The notes: generated from the sequence alone by a model not told the origin. A stretch of DNA of 64,000 bases from Aureimonas sp. SA4125 (GCF_019973775.1 NZ_AP025032.1:248001-312000); one strand, 5' to 3'; counted from the first letter of the stretch, positions 52,547-62,532 are shown. Numbers and translations are program-made.

Positions 52547-54372
52547 TGGAAAAGAACAAGAACTTCCTCATCGCCATGGCGCTGTCGATCGCCGTGCTGG
52601 TGGGCTGGCAGTTCCTCGTCGTCAGTCCGCGACTCGAGGCCCAGCGCCAGGCGCAGATCGCCGCGCAGCAGTCGGCGCAGGCCCAGAACCCGGGCTCTCT
52701 TCAGACGCCGCAGATTCCTGCTGGCTCGTCCCAGACCGACGTGGTGATCCCATCCGGCCGCGAAAGCATCGTTCCCTCCGGCAATGTCGCGCTCCCGGGC
52801 ACAGCGACCATCGAGGCGGCGCTCGCGGAGACGCCGCGCATCGCCATCGACACGCCGACGCTCGTCGGCTCGATCAATCTGCGGGGCGCGCGGCTCGACG
52901 ACCTCCGCTTCAAGAACTACCACGAGACCGTCGACGAATCCTCGCCGAACATCGTTCTTCTCTCGCCGGAGGCCACGGCCAACGCGTACTATGCCGAGTT
53001 CGGCTACGCCGGCCAGAATGCCGGAACGCTTCCCGGTCCGACGACCGTCTGGCAGGCGGAGGCCGGCGCGCGGCTGACTCCGACGACGCCGGTGACGCTA
53101 ACCTTTACCAACGACAGCAATGTGACGTTCCGCCGCCAGGTGGCGATCGACCCGAACTACATGTTCACCATGACCGACACGGTGGAGAATGCAGGCACCG
53201 CGCCGGTCGCCGTCGCCCCCTATGGGCGCGTCGTGCGCTTCACCAAGCCGGAGATCGCCTCGGCCTGGGTCGTGTTCGAGGGTCTGCTCGGCGTTTTCGG
53301 CGAGGAGGGCGTGAACGAGGCGACCTTCTCGGCGATCGAGGACGAGGGACGCATTCAGCCGGCCAAGGTGTCGAGCGGCTGGCTCGGCATCACCGACAAG
53401 TATTGGGCGACCGCCCTGGTGCCGGAGGCGGGCAAGCCCTTCCAGTCGGAATTCCTCTATCAGGCGAGCGGGCGGCCGCAATATCACTCGTCCTATCTCG
53501 GCGACGCCGTCTCGGTGGCGCCCGGCCAGTCGACGCAGATTGTGTCGCGCACCTTTGCCGGCCCGAAGGTCGTCGACCTGATCGACGGCTACGAGGAGCA
53601 GGGCCAGATCGAGAAGTTCGGTCAGTTGATCGACTGGGGTTGGTTCTTCTTCATCACCCGGCCGCTCTTTCACGTGATCGACTGGCTCTTCCGCTTCACC
53701 GGCAATTTCGGCGCGGCCATCCTTCTCGTCACCGTTGCCCTCAAGGTGATCTTCTTCCCGCTCGCTTCCAAGTCGTACAAGTCGATGGCGAAGATGAAGG
53801 ACGTCCAGCCGAAGATCCTCGAAATGCGCGAGCGCTACGCCGATGACAAGGCGAAGCAGCAGCAGATGATGATGGAGATCTACAAGACCGAGAAGATCAA
53901 CCCGGCCGCCGGCTGCTGGCCGATGCTGGTGCAGATTCCGGTCTTCTTCGCGTTGTACAAGGTGCTCTACGTCACCATCGAAATGCGCCATGCGCCGTTC
54001 TTCGGCTGGATCCAGGACCTGGCGGCACCGGATCCGACCAGCATGTTCAATCTGTTCGGCCTCCTGCCCTACGAGGTTCCGATCTTCCTCGCCGTCGGCG
54101 TCTGGCCGCTGTTGATGGGCATCACCATGTTCATCCAGATGAAGCTCAATCCGACGCCGCCGGATCCGACGCAGAAGATGATCTTCACCTGGATGCCGGT
54201 GATCTTCACCTACATGATGCACACTTTCCCGTCAGGCCTCATCATCTACTGGACCTGGAACAATTTCCTGTCGATCATCCAGCAGTCGGTGATCATGAAG
54301 CGCAACGGCAGCAAGATCGAGTTGCTCGACAATCTGCGCGACATGTTCAAACGGAAGAACAAGGAAGCCTGA
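52546..54372 (+). CDS. yidC: Membrane protein insertase YidC
   Basis: Inserts and folds inner-membrane proteins, with or without SecYEG. The 608 residues start with a membrane helix (LIAMALSIAVLVGWQFLVV), a Gln/Ala-rich linker and a large periplasmic P1 domain to about 365. The conserved five-helix core follows (GAAILLVTVALKVIFFPL, PMLVQIPVFFALYKVLYV, IIYWTWNNFLSIIQQ). The ATG at 52546 overlaps the rnpA stop (TGATG). The preceding in-frame TTG is less likely. Confidence 0.97.
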   Translation: MEKNKNFLIAMALSIAVLVGWQFLVVSPRLEAQRQAQIAAQQSAQAQNPGSLQTPQIPAGSSQTDVVIPSGRESIVPSGNVALPGTATIEAALAETPRIAIDTPTLVGSINLRGARLDDLRFKNYHETVDESSPNIVLLSPEATANAYYAEFGYAGQNAGTLPGPTTVWQAEAGARLTPTTPVTLTFTNDSNVTFRRQVAIDPNYMFTMTDTVENAGTAPVAVAPYGRVVRFTKPEIASAWVVFEGLLGVFGEEGVNEATFSAIEDEGRIQPAKVSSGWLGITDKYWATALVPEAGKPFQSEFLYQASGRPQYHSSYLGDAVSVAPGQSTQIVSRTFAGPKVVDLIDGYEEQGQIEKFGQLIDWGWFFFITRPLFHVIDWLFRFTGNFGAAILLVTVALKVIFFPLASKSYKSMAKMKDVQPKILEMRERYADDKAKQQQMMMEIYKTEKINPAAGCWPMLVQIPVFFALYKVLYVTIEMRHAPFFGWIQDLAAPDPTSMFNLFGLLPYEVPIFLAVGVWPLLMGITMFIQMKLNPTPPDPTQKMIFTWMPVIFTYMMHTFPSGLIIYWTWNNFLSIIQQSVIMKRNGSKIELLDNLRDMFKRKNKEA

Positions 54373-54451
54373 CCGAGGCTTTCCACACGCTGCCGGGAGC
54401 CGGAAGCCTCGTTTTCCGGCTCTTTGCATGTGCAAGGTCGAGGAGATCGCC

Positions 54452-55090
54452 ATGCCCGGACCCGATTCAGACGCTCTCCATCCTGTGCCGGCCCACAAGC
54501 GCATCGTCTTCCTGAAGCCGCTGATCCACAATCCCCTGATCGAGATCGGCGATTTCACCTATTACGACGATCCGGACGGCGCCGAGGGCTTCGAGCAACG
54601 CAACGTCCTCTATCACTACGACTTCATCGGCGATCGCCTCGTCATCGGGAGCTTCTGCGCGCTGGCGACCGGAACCCGATTCGTCATGAACGGCGCCAGC
54701 CATGCGGCGACGGGATTCTCGACCTTCCCCTTCAACATCTTCGGCCATGGCTGGGAAGACGGTTTCGACGCAGCGACGATCGCGGCCGGATTCAAGGGGG
54801 ATACCGTCGTCGGCAGCGACGTCTGGATCGGCCGGGAGGCGATGATCATGCCGGGGGTCCGGATCGGCCATGGCGCCATCGTGGCGGCAGGTTCGGTGGT
54901 GACGAAGGACGTGCCGCCTTACGCGCTCGTGGCCGGCAATCCTGCAGAGGTGCGCCGGATGCGCTTCCCCGATAAGATCGTCGAACGTCTCCTGGCGGCC
55001 GCCTGGTGGGACTGGCCCCGAGACAAATTGATGCGCAATCTGAATGCGGTCCGCGGCGCCGATATCGACTTACTGGAGACGGCCCGATGA
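54452..55090 (+). CDS. Xenobiotic acetyltransferase-like (Vat/CatB type hexapeptide) protein
   Basis: A 212-residue left-handed beta-helix acyltransferase. [15 protein letters not shown] begins the domain; the family catalytic-His region is [15 protein letters not shown], followed by hexapeptide turns ([21 protein letters not shown]) and [12 protein letters not shown]. These match the streptogramin/chloramphenicol (XAT) acetyltransferase group. The natural substrate is unknown. The ATG at 54452 has GAGGAG 6 bp upstream. It sits between yidC and engB, and its stop overlaps the engB ATG. Confidence 0.87.
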   Translation: MPGPDSDALHPVPAHKRIVFLKPLIHNPLIEIGDFTYYDDPDGAEGFEQRNVLYHYDFIGDRLVIGSFCALATGTRFVMNGASHAATGFSTFPFNIFGHGWEDGFDAATIAAGFKGDTVVGSDVWIGREAMIMPGVRIGHGAIVAAGSVVTKDVPPYALVAGNPAEVRRMRFPDKIVERLLAAAWWDWPRDKLMRNLNAVRGADIDLLETAR

Positions 55091-55779
55091 CACAGACCCC
55101 CGACACCCCAGCAACCGACACGGGCCTTGCCGCCGCCGACGAGGCGCGGCTGTTCTTCGCCAAGCCCTGGGTCTTCATCCGCGGCGTGCCGGCAATGAAG
55201 TTCTTGCCGCCGGAAGGGCCGCCCGAAGTCGCCTTCGCCGGCCGCTCGAATGTCGGAAAATCCTCGCTGATCAACGCGCTGGTCGGACAGAAGGGCCTCG
55301 CCCGCACGTCCAACACGCCGGGCCGTACGCAGGAGCTCAACTACTTCGTGCCGGGCGGCTACAGCGGCGAGGGCCTCGACCTGCCGCCGCTCGCGCTCGT
55401 CGACATGCCGGGATACGGCTATGCCGAGGCGCCGAAGGAGCAGGTCGATGCCTGGACGCGGCTCGTCTTCGACTATCTGCGCGGCCGGGCGACGCTGAAG
55501 CGGGTCTTCCTCCTCATCGATTCCCGCCACGGGCTGAAGGCCAACGACCTCGAAGTCCTCAATCTGCTCGACAAGGCGGCGGTTTCCTACCAGATCGTCC
55601 TCACCAAGTCGGACAAGATCAGCCCGCTCGCCGTGCCGAAGCTGGCCGAGGCGACCGCCAGAGCGATCGTCAAGCGCGCGGCGGCCTTTCCCGAGATCAT
55701 CACCACCTCGTCGGAAAAGGGCCTCGGCCTGTCCGAACTGAAGCAGGCGATCACCTTCTTCGCCGAGGATGCCGTCTGA
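55087..55779 (+). CDS. engB: GTP-binding ribosome-assembly protein EngB (YihA/YsxC)
   Basis: A 230-residue GTPase needed for 50S subunit assembly. All G-motifs are present: G1 [15 protein letters not shown]2 [13 protein letters not shown]3 [13 protein letters not shown]4 LTKSDK and G5 TSSEKGLG. The N-terminal 35 residues are an extension common in alphaproteobacteria. Start at 55087 (ATGA overlap with the upstream gene). In many relatives argB follows, but here a TetR gene converges instead. Confidence 0.96.
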   Translation: MTQTPDTPATDTGLAAADEARLFFAKPWVFIRGVPAMKFLPPEGPPEVAFAGRSNVGKSSLINALVGQKGLARTSNTPGRTQELNYFVPGGYSGEGLDLPPLALVDMPGYGYAEAPKEQVDAWTRLVFDYLRGRATLKRVFLLIDSRHGLKANDLEVLNLLDKAAVSYQIVLTKSDKISPLAVPKLAEATARAIVKRAAAFPEIITTSSEKGLGLSELKQAITFFAEDAV

Positions 55780-55780
55780 G

Positions 55781-55818
55781 GCGGGCGTGCCGGACCGCAT
55801 CATTGCGACGGCGCCCGC
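55781..55818. terminator. Possible bidirectional hairpin between engB and the TetR gene
   Basis: Arms GCGGGCG (55781-55787) and CGCCCGC (55812-55818) around a 24-base loop, in the 57-bp gap between two convergent genes. The long loop and lack of a T-tract make it tentative. Confidence 0.35.
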
Positions 55819-55836
55819 TCCCACGGTGCTCGAGCG

Positions 55837-56559
55837 TCAGACGCTTCGCGAACCGTAGCCCGACATGAACAGCGTGACGGCGCTGTCGACGGCCGCCTCG
55901 ATCTCGGCCGGATCCGGGTCGGTGGCGACATGGTTGAAGAGCCTTGGCCGATAGAGCCCCGCCATCGACAGCTCGATGAACTGCACGGCGGCGCGGTGCG
56001 GGTCCGTGAGGGCGAGCGTGCCGGCTTCGCGGGCCGCCGACAGATAGGCCGCGAGAAGGCGGACGCCCCGCTCCGGCCCCTCCTCGTAGAAGGCACGCCC
56101 GACGTCCGGCATGCGCTCGGCCACCGCGATGACCGTCCGGCTGGCCCGCACCACCTGCGCGGTCGTCAGCTTGGTGACGAGGAGGATGCCGTAGGTCCTC
56201 AGCGTCTCGGCCGGATGCAGCGGATCGGTGAAGATCTGCTCGATCCTCTGGAAATAGCTCTCCCTCTCATCGGCGATGAGGGCGGTGAACAGCTCTTCCT
56301 TGCTGCGGAAATAGACGTAGAGCGTGCTCTTCGACACGCCGGCGGCGCGCGTCACGTCGCTCATGCTCGCGGTGTCGAAGCCGAGCGCCCCGAAAACCTC
56401 GCGGGCGCCGGCCATGATCTGCTCGCGCTTCTGCGGATCCTCGCCGGCACCGTGGCGAGAGCCTATCTCCCCGGCCCGCTGCCCGTCCCGCAGGACCGCC
56501 TTGTCCCGACCAGAAGGAAGGGGAGCCTTTTCGGAGGGTGGCGAGGAGGGACTGTTCAT
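55837..56559 (-). CDS. TetR-family repressor of the emrAB-type efflux operon
   Basis: A 240-residue TetR protein: a 50-residue polar leader, then the helix-turn-helix (ASMSDVTRAAGVSKSTLYVY, FRSKEELF) and a C-terminal ligand domain of the AefR/TetR_C type ending FMSGYGSRSV. It diverges from the emrA-like gene, and the 25-bp palindrome between them is its probable operator. The start is uncertain, since neither the ATG at 56559 nor the TTG at 56574 has a good ribosome-binding site. Confidence 0.88.
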   Translation of the reverse strand: MNSPSSPPSEKAPLPSGRDKAVLRDGQRAGEIGSRHGAGEDPQKREQIMAGAREVFGALGFDTASMSDVTRAAGVSKSTLYVYFRSKEELFTALIADERESYFQRIEQIFTDPLHPAETLRTYGILLVTKLTTAQVVRASRTVIAVAERMPDVGRAFYEEGPERGVRLLAAYLSAAREAGTLALTDPHRAAVQFIELSMAGLYRPRLFNHVATDPDPAEIEAAVDSAVTLFMSGYGSRSV

Positions 56560-56641
56560 CACGATTGGCAACACTCGATAGCGATCGACGGGAGAATCTC
56601 TTTGGCATCTTGCAATGCGCCATGGAGGACGCTAGGTCAAC

Positions 56642-56666
56642 ATCGAACCGAACGGTTCGGTTCGAT
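56642..56666. promoter_or_regulatory. 25-bp perfect palindrome, probable TetR operator for emrAB
   Basis: Arms ATCGAACCGAAC and GTTCGGTTCGAT meet at a central G, with no mismatch. Each arm contains a GAAC/CGAAC repeat, so the site also reads as stacked GAACCG/CGGTTC half-sites. It lies 15 bp upstream of the emrA-like ATG and 83 bp from the TetR start, a good position for repression of both. Confidence 0.75.
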
Positions 56667-56680
56667 TGAGGGTTGCGACG

Positions 56681-57949
56681 ATGCTGGATAGCGTAAGCAA
56701 GGGTCGGGAAGAAGCGAGCGCCCCAGGGACCGAAGCGGGGGACGCGGGATTCGCCGCGACCACGGCTCGAACGGCCGAAAAGCCCGCAGCGCCGAAGCCG
56801 GCGACGCCGGCAGCGCCCGTTGCTCCGGCACCCGCGGAAGCCGCGGCGACACCGCCCGTGGGCGCTGACGGAACCACGCGGAAGAAGCCCGGACGCAAGA
56901 AGTTCGTCCTCGCCGCCGCGCTCCTCGCCGCTCTCTCGGGTGGCGCCTATTTCGGCCACTTCTATTGGACCGAGGGACGGTTCCTCGTCAGCACGGATGA
57001 CGCCTATGTCGGCGCCGACATGTCGATCGTCTCGCCGAAGATCACCGGCTATGTCGAGTCGGTGCCGGTCGAGGAGAACCAGGTCGTCCGCGCCGGCCAG
57101 CCGCTGGTCGTGATCGATGCCGGCGATTTCGAGCTGGCGCTCGAGACGGCCGAGGCGAAAATCGCGACCCAGCACGCCTCGATCGAACGCATCGCCGCGC
57201 AACGCGACGCCGCCGAAGCCCAGCTCGGCGAGGCCTCGGCCTCGCGGGCGGCGGTCGCGGTCGCCCTGGACAAGGCCGAACTCGACCTGTCGCGCGCCAG
57301 CGACCTCGTGAAGTCGGGCGCCGGCACCAAGGCCGGTCGCGACACCGCGCAGAGCACCCGCGACTCGGCCGCCGCCAACATTGCCGGTGCCGATGCCACG
57401 ATCGCGGCGGCACGCGCCAACGTCGCCGTGCTCGACGCGCAGCGCAAGGAGGCCGAGCGCACCGTGCGCGAGCTCGAGATCGCCCGCGACCAGGCGAAGC
57501 GCGACCTGACCTTCACCACCATCAACGCCCCCTATGACGGCGTCGTCGGCAATCTCTCGGTCGAGCCCGGCGACCTCGTCTCGTCCGGCAAGCGCCTCGC
57601 CGCCGTCGTGCCCGTGAACAAGGCCTATATCGACGCGAACTTCAAGGAGACGCAGCTCGGCGACCTCGTTCCCGGCCAGAAGGTCCGCATCGAGCTCGAC
57701 TCCGCGCCGGGCCAGGAGTTCGAGGGCACGATCACCAGCCTGTCGCCCGCCTCCGGCTCCGTGTTCTCGCTGCTGCCTTCGGACAATGCGACCGGCAACT
57801 TCACGAAGGTGGTGCAGCGCGTGCCCGTGCGCATCGCGATCGACGACGCGGAACGGTTCGCCGGTACCTTCCGGCCGGGTCTGTCGGCGGAAGTGGCGGT
57901 CGACATCCGCACCGTCCCCGTGACGACGGCCCAGCGCGTCGACCCATAA
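56681..57949 (+). CDS. EmrA-type membrane fusion protein (HlyD family)
   Basis: The periplasmic adaptor of a tripartite drug efflux pump. The 422 residues start with an Ala/Pro-rich cytoplasmic segment of about 70 residues and a basic KKPGRKKF before one membrane helix (VLAAALLAALSGGAYFGHF). The barrel-lipoyl part follows (DDAYVGADMSIVSPKITGYV), then a coiled-coil hairpin (about 145-265) and a C-terminal barrel (APYDGVVGNLSVEPGDLV). ATG at 56681 with GAGGG upstream. Followed by the EmrB-type gene after 125 bp. No outer-membrane factor gene is in the window. Confidence 0.92.
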   Translation: MLDSVSKGREEASAPGTEAGDAGFAATTARTAEKPAAPKPATPAAPVAPAPAEAAATPPVGADGTTRKKPGRKKFVLAAALLAALSGGAYFGHFYWTEGRFLVSTDDAYVGADMSIVSPKITGYVESVPVEENQVVRAGQPLVVIDAGDFELALETAEAKIATQHASIERIAAQRDAAEAQLGEASASRAAVAVALDKAELDLSRASDLVKSGAGTKAGRDTAQSTRDSAAANIAGADATIAAARANVAVLDAQRKEAERTVRELEIARDQAKRDLTFTTINAPYDGVVGNLSVEPGDLVSSGKRLAAVVPVNKAYIDANFKETQLGDLVPGQKVRIELDSAPGQEFEGTITSLSPASGSVFSLLPSDNATGNFTKVVQRVPVRIAIDDAERFAGTFRPGLSAEVAVDIRTVPVTTAQRVDP

Positions 57950-58074
57950 GGCCGGCCCGAAAGCAGGCCCACAGGCCGGCAAAGGCGGCGGGCGTCGCGT
58001 CCGTCGGGTGCCGAGCCGTCGCTATTGCGCGCCTCTGAGGGCGCGATCCTGTCTACCGGCTGAAGGCCAACGCC

Positions 58075-59655
58075 ATGTCGTCCACCACCGCCTCTGCCAG
58101 CCTGCCGGCAGCCCCCGCCAGCGACGCCGTCCCCTTGCGCAAGATGCTGGCCTTCATCGCCATGGTCTTCGGCATGTTCATGGCGATTCTCGACATCCAG
58201 ATCGTCTCGGCCTCGCTGTCGGAGATCCAGGCCGGCCTGTCCGCATCCTCGGACGAGATTCCCTGGGTCCAGACGGCCTACCTCATTGCCGAAGTGATCA
58301 TGATTCCGCTGTCGGGCTTCCTCGGGCGGATGTTGTCGACGCGCGTGCTCTTCACCGTCTCGGCCGTCGGCTTCACCCTGGCATCGGCGCTGTGTGCGAC
58401 GGCGACGAACATCGACCAGATGATCGTCTACCGCGCCATCCAGGGCTTTATCGGCGGCGGCATGATCCCGAGCGTCTTCGCGGCGGCCTATACCGTCTTC
58501 CCGCCGTCCAAGCGCTCCATCGTCTCGCCGATGATCGGCCTCGTGGCGACGCTCGCCCCGACCGTCGGGCCGACCGTCGGCGGCTATCTCAGCCATGCCT
58601 TCTCCTGGCACTGGCTGTTCCTCGTCAACGTGCCGCCCGGGATCATCGTCGCCATCGCGGTGTGGAACCTCGTCGATTTCGACGAGCCGGACCTGTCGCT
58701 GTTCTCGAAGTTCGACTGGTGGGGCCTCGCCGGCATGGCCTCCTTTCTCGGCTCGCTCGAATACGTGCTGGAAGAGGGGCCCTTGAACGACTGGTTCGAG
58801 GACACCACGATCACCATCGCCGCGGTCGTAATGGTGGTCGGCGCCGTGTTGTTCTTCTACCGCGCCTTCACCGCCAAGGAGCCGATCGTCGACCTCTCGG
58901 CCTTCGCCAACCGCAACTTCGCCTTCGGCTCGCTGTTCTCCTTCGTCATGGGCATCGGCCTCTATGGCCTCACCTATCTCTATCCGGTCTATCTCGCGCG
59001 CATCCGCGGCTATGATTCGCTGGCGATCGGCCAGACGATGTTCGTCTCGGGCCTCACCATGTTCTTCATGGCGCCGGTCTCCGGCATCCTGTCGGGCAAG
59101 ATGGATCCGCGCATCATGATGGCCTTCGGCTTCTCGGCCTTTGCGCTCGGCACCTACATGATGACGGGCCTGACGCACGATTGGGATTTCTGGGACCTCT
59201 TCATCCCGCAGATCCTGCGCGGCATCGGGCTGATGATGGCGATGATCCCGATCAACAACATCGCGCTCGGAACACTCTCGCCGGCGAAGATGAAGGGCGG
59301 ATCGGGCCTCTACAACCTGACGCGCAATCTCGGCGGCGCCGTGGGCCTTGCCATCATCAACACCCTCCTCACCAATCGCGAGGCGATGCACTACGAGCGG
59401 CTGGCCGAATCCGTGCGCTGGGGCCGGGGCGTCGTCGAGGACCGGATGGCCGACATGGCGGCATCGATGAACGCCCATGGCCTCGACGGAAGCCGGACGG
59501 CGATCAGCCAGATGGTCAGCATCGTCAACCGCGAAGCCCAGGTGATGTCGTTCGGCGACGTCTTCCTCTTCCTGACGATCCTATTCGCGGCGCTCGTTCT
59601 CCTGTCGGTGTTCATCCAGAAACCGGCCTCGGGCGTGAAGGTCGAGGCGCACTGA
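58075..59655 (+). CDS. EmrB-type MFS drug exporter (DHA2 family)
   Basis: A 526-residue major facilitator with 14 predicted helices. Conserved parts include FGMFMAILDIQIVSASLSEI, SDEIPWVQTAYLIAEVIMIP, the first-half GGGMIPSVFAAAYTVFP and PTVGPTVGGYLS. It works with the EmrA-type adaptor to expel hydrophobic drugs or organic acids. Its stop is 13 bp from the convergent phosphatase gene. Confidence 0.93.
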   Translation: MSSTTASASLPAAPASDAVPLRKMLAFIAMVFGMFMAILDIQIVSASLSEIQAGLSASSDEIPWVQTAYLIAEVIMIPLSGFLGRMLSTRVLFTVSAVGFTLASALCATATNIDQMIVYRAIQGFIGGGMIPSVFAAAYTVFPPSKRSIVSPMIGLVATLAPTVGPTVGGYLSHAFSWHWLFLVNVPPGIIVAIAVWNLVDFDEPDLSLFSKFDWWGLAGMASFLGSLEYVLEEGPLNDWFEDTTITIAAVVMVVGAVLFFYRAFTAKEPIVDLSAFANRNFAFGSLFSFVMGIGLYGLTYLYPVYLARIRGYDSLAIGQTMFVSGLTMFFMAPVSGILSGKMDPRIMMAFGFSAFALGTYMMTGLTHDWDFWDLFIPQILRGIGLMMAMIPINNIALGTLSPAKMKGGSGLYNLTRNLGGAVGLAIINTLLTNREAMHYERLAESVRWGRGVVEDRMADMAASMNAHGLDGSRTAISQMVSIVNREAQVMSFGDVFLFLTILFAALVLLSVFIQKPASGVKVEAH

Positions 59656-59668
59656 CGGCAGAAGTTGA

Positions 59669-60148
59669 TTATCCGCCCGGGGGCAGGAACCGCTGCCGGA
59701 TCCGCGCCTCGATCCGCTCGCGCACGTCGCGATAGGCGTCGAGGATCTGCTCGCGGCTGCCGGTGACGACGGAGGGATCGGGCATCGGCCAGAACTCGAC
59801 CGCGACCGCCTGCGACCCCGTCGCATCCAGCACCGTGTGGTGCGCTTCCGGCGCCATCGTCACGATCAGGTCGAAATAGCTGTCGGCAAGATCGGTGAAC
59901 CCCTGCGGTCGCCGGTCGCCGAGGCTGAGCTGGCGTTCGGTGAGGACCGTGTCGACGAAGGGGTCGCGGTTGCCGCTTCTGACGCCCGCCGAGACGATGT
60001 AGGTCCCGCGCGGCAAGAGCGAGCGGGCGATCGCTTCGGCCATCGGAGAGCGGATGGCGTTCATGCCACACACGAACAGCACCGACGTGACCGGCGACTC
60101 GTCGGTGGGGCCGGTTGCGCCGGGGGGCGGGGCGGGGTCCTCGCTCAT
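59669..60148 (-). CDS. Low-molecular-weight protein-tyrosine phosphatase family protein
   Basis: A 159-residue protein with the CX5R phosphate loop at C27-G-M-N-A-I-R33-S and the closing acid loop around PMPDPS. The fold is shared by LMW tyrosine phosphatases and arsenate reductases. The nearby SNRD and position after UPF0262 match the conserved alphaproteobacterial order in which this gene precedes infA. infA is not next here; the EmrB gene converges instead. The substrate is unknown. Confidence 0.88.
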   Translation of the reverse strand: MSEDPAPPPGATGPTDESPVTSVLFVCGMNAIRSPMAEAIARSLLPRGTYIVSAGVRSGNRDPFVDTVLTERQLSLGDRRPQGFTDLADSYFDLIVTMAPEAHHTVLDATGSQAVAVEFWPMPDPSVVTGSREQILDAYRDVRERIEARIRQRFLPPGG

Positions 60149-60227
60149 CCCCTGAGATCGACGAGAACGCGCGGCATGCCAGTGGCTGCGACCGCGAGGG
60201 AAAGGGGACAGGCGCCCGCCTCCATCG

Positions 60228-60701
60228 TCAGTTCCGCCAATGCAGGACGCAGATGAGGGTGAACAGCCGGCGGGCGGTGTCGAGGTCGAGGTCGATCTTG
60301 CCGGCGAGGCGTTCCCGAAGAGTTTCCGAGCCGTCGTTGTGGATGCCGCGCCGGCCCATGTCGATCGCCTCGATCTGCGAGGGCGTAGCCGAGCGGATCG
60401 CCTCGTAATAGCTGTCGCAGATCAGGAAATAGTCGCGGATGATGCGCTTCAGCGGCGTCAGCGACAGGATATGCGTGACGACGGCGGTGTCCGCCTCGTC
60501 ACGGATGTCGAAGACGAGGCGCTTGTCGATCAAGGACAGTTTCAGACGGAAGCGGCCTTCAGGCAGACCGCTCGGCTGGAACCGGTTCTCCTCGATCAGG
60601 TCGAAGATCGCCACGGCCCGCTCGTGCTCGATGTCGGGCGTCGCCCGCCCGATGGTCTCGTCGAGATCGATCGCTATCAGCCGCGAGGAGCCTTGCGTCA
60701 T
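60228..60701 (-). CDS. UPF0262 family protein
   Basis: A 157-residue protein of the alphaproteobacterial UPF0262 family: [20 protein letters not shown] near the start, then [40 protein letters not shown] and [17 protein letters not shown]. The function is unknown. It follows hisD by 7 bp, the conserved order in Rhizobiales. Confidence 0.94.
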   Translation of the reverse strand: MTQGSSRLIAIDLDETIGRATPDIEHERAVAIFDLIEENRFQPSGLPEGRFRLKLSLIDKRLVFDIRDEADTAVVTHILSLTPLKRIIRDYFLICDSYYEAIRSATPSQIEAIDMGRRGIHNDGSETLRERLAGKIDLDLDTARRLFTLICVLHWRN

Positions 60702-60708
60702 CGCGTCC

Positions 60709-62031
60709 TCACAGGTTCAGGCGGATGGCGACGGAGCGGCCGTGCGCGTCGAGGCCTTCGACTCGCGCCAGCTCGATCGCCGCGGGCCCGAGAAGCCGCA
60801 GCTGGTCGACGCCGAGCTTCAGGATCGAGGTGCGCTTGACGAAATCCAGCACCGACAGGCCGGAAGAGAAACGCGCCGAGCGGGAAGTCGGCAGCACGTG
60901 GTTGGAGCCGCCGACATAGTCGCCGATGACTTCCGGCGTATGCCGCCCGAGAAAGACCGCCCCGGCATTGCGGATCCGCGCGAACAACGCTTCGGGATCC
61001 TCGACCGCCAGTTCCAGATGCTCGGCGGCGATGCGGTCGGCAAGGGGCGCAGATTGGGCGAGATCGCCGACGACGATCACCGCGCCGAAATCGCGCCAGC
61101 TCGCCGCGGCGGTCTCGCGCCGCGACAGGCGGGTGAGCTGCCGCTCGACCGCCGCTTCGACCGCGTCGGCAAAGCCCGCATCGTCGGTGATCAGGATCGA
61201 TTGCGCCGCGGCATCGTGCTCGGCCTGCGCCAGGAGGTCGGCGGCGATCCAGTCGGGATCGTTGCCGCCATCGGCGATGACGAGGACTTCCGAGGGACCC
61301 GCGATCATGTCGATGCCGACGATACCGAAGACCCGGCGCTTGGCCGCGGCGACATAGGCATTGCCAGGCCCGACGATCTTCGCCACCGGCCGGATCGTCG
61401 CCGTGCCATAGGCAAGTGCCGCGATCGCCTGCGCGCCGCCGACGCGGTAGATCTCGTCGATGCCGGCGATGCGCGCGGCGGCCAGCACCAGGGGATTGAG
61501 TTCGCCCTTCTGCGCCGGCACCACCATGGCGATGCGCTCGACGCCGGCGACCTTGGCCGGCACGGCGTTCATCAGGACCGAAGAGGGATAGCTCGCGGCG
61601 CCGCCGGGAACATAGAGGCCGACCGATTCCACCGCCGTCCAGCGACTGCCGAGCTCGGCGCCGATGGCGTCGGTGTAACGGTCGTCGGCGGGGCGCTGGC
61701 GTTCGTGGTGGCTGGTGATGCGGCGATGCGCCAGTTCCAGCGCTTCGAGCGTCTGCCGGGCGGTCGCGCCGTAGGCGGCTTCGATCTCGTCGCGGCCGAC
61801 GCGCAGGGTCTCCGGCGTCAGCGACAGGCCGTCGAACCGCCGCGTCAGGTCGATCAGCGCCGCGTCGCCGGACTGGCGAACCTTGCCGATGATGTCGCGC
61901 ACGACGGCATCGACGTCGGCCGATACCTCCCGTTTGGTCGCCAGCAGCGCCTCGAAGCGGGCCTCGAAATCATCTGTGGCGGCATTCAGCCTGACCGGCA
62001 CCAGCATTCTCCCAGCGGCATGTTCCGACAC
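60709..62031 (-). CDS. hisD: Histidinol dehydrogenase
   Basis: Catalyses the last two oxidations of histidine synthesis, L-histidinol to L-histidine, with NAD+ and zinc. The 440 residues show [22 protein letters not shown], the [20 protein letters not shown] motif with the base and zinc region, and [15 protein letters not shown]. The GTG at 62031 gives full length, and the ATG at 62007 (MLVPVRLNA) is a close alternative. It lies in the order DUF2948-hisD-UPF0262, away from other his genes. Confidence 0.97.
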   Translation of the reverse strand: MSEHAAGRMLVPVRLNAATDDFEARFEALLATKREVSADVDAVVRDIIGKVRQSGDAALIDLTRRFDGLSLTPETLRVGRDEIEAAYGATARQTLEALELAHRRITSHHERQRPADDRYTDAIGAELGSRWTAVESVGLYVPGGAASYPSSVLMNAVPAKVAGVERIAMVVPAQKGELNPLVLAAARIAGIDEIYRVGGAQAIAALAYGTATIRPVAKIVGPGNAYVAAAKRRVFGIVGIDMIAGPSEVLVIADGGNDPDWIAADLLAQAEHDAAAQSILITDDAGFADAVEAAVERQLTRLSRRETAAASWRDFGAVIVVGDLAQSAPLADRIAAEHLELAVEDPEALFARIRNAGAVFLGRHTPEVIGDYVGGSNHVLPTSRSARFSSGLSVLDFVKRTSILKLGVDQLRLLGPAAIELARVEGLDAHGRSVAIRLNL

Positions 62032-62067
62032 CTTCGGTGTCGTCAGCGCCGGAAGGGGGCGTGACGA

Positions 62068-62532
62068 CTACCGCTTGTCCGGCTTGTCGTGATCGGGACG
62101 CGCTCCCGTCGACCAGGCCGGGCCGAGGTCGGCAAGACGCGCCTCGACGCATTCGACGTCGAGCCTTATCGCGGACCCGCCGGCAAACACAAGCTCGATC
62201 GATCCGGAGGGCAATTCGCCCGGGACGAAGCGCATGGCGAGCAGTGCCAGCACCTGGTCTTTCGCTGCCGAATCGACGCCGATCTTCTGGACGGTGGAAA
62301 CCCGGGAGAAGCTGAGAACGGCCTGCCTTCGCTCGTATTCCCGGCGACGGAAAAGGCTGAAGCGCGAATGGCCCCCGGCCTTCTCCCAGACGAAGCGGTT
62401 CATCGCCAGGACGAACCGCTGCTCGCGCGGCAGGAACTGCAGGTCGTCGATCCTCAAAACCGCGTCCTGGCAGTGGGCCGAGAGGATGGCGAGATCGTCC
62501 GCGTCGACGGCGTCGAGGCGCAGGAGGTCCAT
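62068..62532 (-). CDS. DUF2948 family protein
   Basis: A 154-residue alphaproteobacterial protein: LLRLDAVDADDLAILSAHCQ, DAVLRIDDLQFLPREQRFVL, MNRFVWEKA, and a C-terminal IELVFAGGSAIRLDVECVEA. The function is unknown. It precedes hisD, as in most Rhizobiales, where murA usually lies just upstream; here that place is taken by an O-antigen-ligase-like gene. Confidence 0.92.
   Translation of the reverse strand: MDLLRLDAVDADDLAILSAHCQDAVLRIDDLQFLPREQRFVLAMNRFVWEKAGGHSRFSLFRRREYERRQAVLSFSRVSTVQKIGVDSAAKDQVLALLAMRFVPGELPSGSIELVFAGGSAIRLDVECVEARLADLGPAWSTGARPDHDKPDKR

Noticed and set aside
56267..57982. Minus-strand open frame covering emrA and part of the TetR gene
   Set aside because: Composition typical of antisense reading. 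The plus strand has a clear HlyD-family protein and an operator in front of it.
57625..59478. Minus-strand open frame opposite emrB, rich in His, Asp and Arg
   Set aside because: Shadow of a membrane-protein gene; no membrane helices or known domain on the minus strand.
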